Below, one piece after another: positions 5,955 through 7,526 of a stretch of DNA of 7,526 nucleotides. How positions within the stretch are numbered: the stretch's first letter is position 1; the number at the start of each line of letters is the position of its first letter. The notes under the pieces were generated by a model. The model saw nothing but the letters and a program-made list of their open reading frames with translations, did no database searches and was not told where the DNA came from. Location of the stretch: contig DITM01000019.1 of NCBI GenBank assembly GCA_002422845.1, positions 3,395 to 10,920 of the forward strand. The letters run 5' to 3'. The position numbers were made by a program, and so were the translations under genes. Source of the DNA: Candidatus Paracaedibacteraceae bacterium UBA6184. GTDB lineage: Bacteria > Pseudomonadota > Alphaproteobacteria > UBA6184.

Positions 5955-7298
5955 ATGATTAAAAAAATTCTAATTGCAAACCGCGGGGAAATTGCCCTGC
6001 GGATTTTGCGTGCGTGCCGTGAAATGGATATCAAGGTTGTCGCAGTTCACTCCACAGCAGACTCATCCGCAAAACATGTTTTAATGGCTGACGAAAGTGT
6101 CTGCATCGGACCTGGTCCTGCAAAGGAAAGCTATTTGAACATGCAGTCAATTATGGCAGCGGCTGAAATTACCGGGGCAGATGCGATTCATCCTGGTTTT
6201 GGCTTTTTGTCTGAGAATGCAAAATTTGCCCAGATGGTTGAAGACCATGGAATGATTTTCATTGGACCTGCTCCTGAGCATATCTTAATGATGGGTGATA
6301 AAGTTCAAGCCATTAAAGCGGCCATTGAATTAGGAATCCCAACGGTACCAGGATCAGGTGGAGCTATTGAAACCGTAGAAGATGCGAAACGTTGGTGCGC
6401 TGAAATTGGATGCCCTGTGTTGATTAAAGCAGCCTCTGGCGGTGGTGGTAAGGGGATGAAAGTCATTGCTACACTTGATGAAGCTGAATCTCAATACCGT
6501 TTAGCGAAATCAGAAGCATTGGCTAACTTTGGTGATGACCGGGTCTATATGGAAAAATACTTGGGTCAGCCACGCCATATTGAAATTCAAATATTGGGAG
6601 ACGGACAAGGGCATGCCATTCATTTAGGTGAACGTGATTGCTCTATTCAACGTCGCCATCAAAAAGTATTGGAAGAAGCTCCCTCACCAGTCATTACTGC
6701 TGAACAGCGTCATGAACTGGGTGAGATTTGCGCCAATGCAATGCGGAAAATGAAGTATCGCGGATTAGGCACTATCGAGTTTTTGTATGAAAATGGAGGT
6801 TTCTACTTTATTGAAATGAACACTCGAATTCAGGTTGAACACCCCGTGACAGAATTGATTACAGGCATTGATTTGGTGCATGAGCAGATCTCTGTTGCAG
6901 CAGGAAATCCGCTGACATTACAACAGTCCGATATTACATTTCATGGACACGCCATAGAATGTCGTATTAATGCCGAAGATTCTGAAACATTCATGCCAAG
7001 TCCAGGCGTAGTTACACGATTCCATTCCCCAGGAGGACCAGGGATTCGTGTGGATAGTGCGTTGTATGCTGGGTATCAAATCCCTCCATATTACGACAGC
7101 ATGGTGGCAAAGTTGATTGCACATGGTAAAGATCGCGCCCAATGTTTGGGGCGTATGCGCAGAGCCTTAAAAGAATTCTATGTCGAAGGCGTTAAAACCA
7201 ATATCAAATTGCATCAACGCTTGATGGAAAATGAAGATATCATCTCTGGTGATTATACGATTCATTGGTTGGAAAAGAAGTTTTTAAAAGATCAATAG
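5955..7298 (+). CDS. accC: Acetyl-CoA carboxylase, biotin carboxylase subunit
   Basis: Carboxylates the biotin on AccB using ATP and bicarbonate. It has 447 residues against 449 in E. coli, with strong similarity from MIKKILIANRGEIALRILRA to the end (IHWLEKKF). The ATP-grasp core is complete: Lys116 (GDKV), Lys158 (IKAA), the Gly-rich loop SGGGGKGM (161-168), His208 (PRHIEIQ), Glu287 (FIEMN), Arg291, Gln293, Val294 and Glu295 (RIQVEHP), and Arg337 (ECRINAED). These equal the E. coli positions minus one. No frameshift or missing residue is seen. The ATG lies 5 nt after the accB stop with only a weak GAG upstream, so it probably relies on coupling to accB. No gene follows within the window. Confidence 0.98.
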   Translation: MIKKILIANRGEIALRILRACREMDIKVVAVHSTADSSAKHVLMADESVCIGPGPAKESYLNMQSIMAAAEITGADAIHPGFGFLSENAKFAQMVEDHGMIFIGPAPEHILMMGDKVQAIKAAIELGIPTVPGSGGAIETVEDAKRWCAEIGCPVLIKAASGGGGKGMKVIATLDEAESQYRLAKSEALANFGDDRVYMEKYLGQPRHIEIQILGDGQGHAIHLGERDCSIQRRHQKVLEEAPSPVITAEQRHELGEICANAMRKMKYRGLGTIEFLYENGGFYFIEMNTRIQVEHPVTELITGIDLVHEQISVAAGNPLTLQQSDITFHGHAIECRINAEDSETFMPSPGVVTRFHSPGGPGIRVDSALYAGYQIPPYYDSMVAKLIAHGKDRAQCLGRMRRALKEFYVEGVKTNIKLHQRLMENEDIISGDYTIHWLEKKFLKDQ

Positions 7299-7307
7299 TT
7301 GGATTTT

Positions 7308-7329
7308 GTTGGGGGGATTTCCCCCCAAC
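7308..7329 (+). terminator. Perfect GC-rich hairpin after accC, without a T-run
   Basis: GTTGGGGGGA (7308-7317) is an exact inverted copy of TCCCCCCAAC (7320-7329) with TT between, so the practical RNA stem is 8-9 bp with a 4-6 nt loop. It starts 9 bases after the accC stop and could end or protect the accBC mRNA. The following bases are CCGCACCC, so it lacks the U-tract of an intrinsic terminator. It would need Rho or serve as a 3' stabiliser. Confidence 0.5.
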
Positions 7330-7378
7330 CCGCACCCAGACAATTGCCGTTGCACCAGAGATGATCCCTAGCTCCACC

Positions 7379-7412
7379 AATTTAGATTCGATATGTTCTG
7401 ATACATGTTACA
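7379..7412 (-). repeat. Right arm of 34-bp inverted repeat
   Basis: Reads outward on the + strand to ...ATACATGTTACA. Its reverse complement matches 4238-4271 at 29 of 34 positions; most differences are transitions. The bases following it (CAAAACC) do not repeat those before the left arm, so no target duplication is seen. Read as codons on the + strand it gives NLDSICSDTCYT, resembling KLDPMWSDTCYK of the left arm read on the minus strand. The shared block could therefore be a DNA site or a decayed coding end. Confidence 0.7.
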
Positions 7413-7440
7413 CAAAACCAAAGCCAACGTTAAAAATATG

Positions 7441-7468
7441 TTGACACCGCAGAATCACTTTGTATACT
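7441..7468 (+). promoter_or_regulatory. Near-consensus sigma-70-type promoter
   Basis: TTGACA at 7441-7446 is a perfect -35 hexamer and TATACT at 7463-7468 a 5/6 match to the -10 hexamer, with a 16-bp spacer. This is the best promoter in the window. Transcription would start near 7475, about 10 nt before a strong intrinsic terminator. It would therefore make a transcript of about 45 nt unless it reads through to a gene beyond the window. Confidence 0.6.
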
Positions 7469-7484
7469 TATAACTAGAATTGCG

Positions 7485-7520
7485 AAAAAGCTATCCACTA
7501 TTTGGTGGGTAGCTTTTTTT
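7485..7520 (+). terminator. Strong intrinsic terminator, possibly bidirectional
   Basis: AAAAAGCTATCCAC (7485-7498) pairs with GTGGGTAGCTTTTT (7505-7518) over 14 positions with one G-U pair and a 6-nt loop (TATTTG). It ends in a run of seven T (7514-7520). The A-run on the left gives a T-run on the other strand, so it may also stop a convergent gene to the right. It could be the true end of the dsbA-like/accB/accC transcript. Confidence 0.85.
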
Positions 7521-7526
7521 CGTTCT

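Overview
The window looks like a core chromosomal segment of an AT-rich alphaproteobacterium. All five convincing genes lie on the + strand. The order rne, M48 metalloprotease, DsbA-like protein, accB, accC matches a neighbourhood I know from alphaproteobacteria, and the RNase E has the extra acidic insert in its S1 domain that is common in that class. The AT-rich sequence, long non-coding gaps and repeat debris suggest a host-associated lineage (Holosporales/Paracaedibacter-like is my guess), but no rRNA is present to prove it.

Layout: 1-686 has no convincing gene. It holds a G-rich patch, a 16-bp palindrome (108-123), an 85-bp tandem repeat of about 3.5 copies (116-409) and an AT-rich leader. 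At 687-4063 are rne and an M48/TPR periplasmic protease, 5 bp apart. At 4064-4674 is a 611-bp gap with several hairpins, a doubtful minus-strand ORF, one arm of a long inverted repeat and the promoter region for the next gene. At 4675-7298 are a DsbA-family lipoprotein, accB and accC, tightly spaced and probably one operon. At 7299-7526 are a GC-rich hairpin, the second inverted-repeat arm, a near-consensus promoter and a strong intrinsic terminator.

Function: rne provides the central RNA-decay and processing endonuclease. The M48 protein and the DsbA-like lipoprotein are envelope proteins. AccB and AccC are the biotin carrier and biotin carboxylase of acetyl-CoA carboxylase, the first committed step of fatty acid synthesis.

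Main oddities: (1) the DsbA-like lipoprotein has lost its CXXC motif, which reads DPKS, and its only cysteine is the lipidation cysteine; (2) a 34-bp inverted repeat with 29/34 identity brackets the dsbA-like/accB/accC block; (3) a consensus-like promoter at 7441-7468 fires straight into a terminator about 10 nt after the predicted start; (4) the 85-bp tandem array sits upstream of rne; (5) aroQ, often found between the DsbA-like gene and accB, is absent. I see no defence system, CRISPR, tRNA or rRNA. Apart from these points the region is ordinary core genome.
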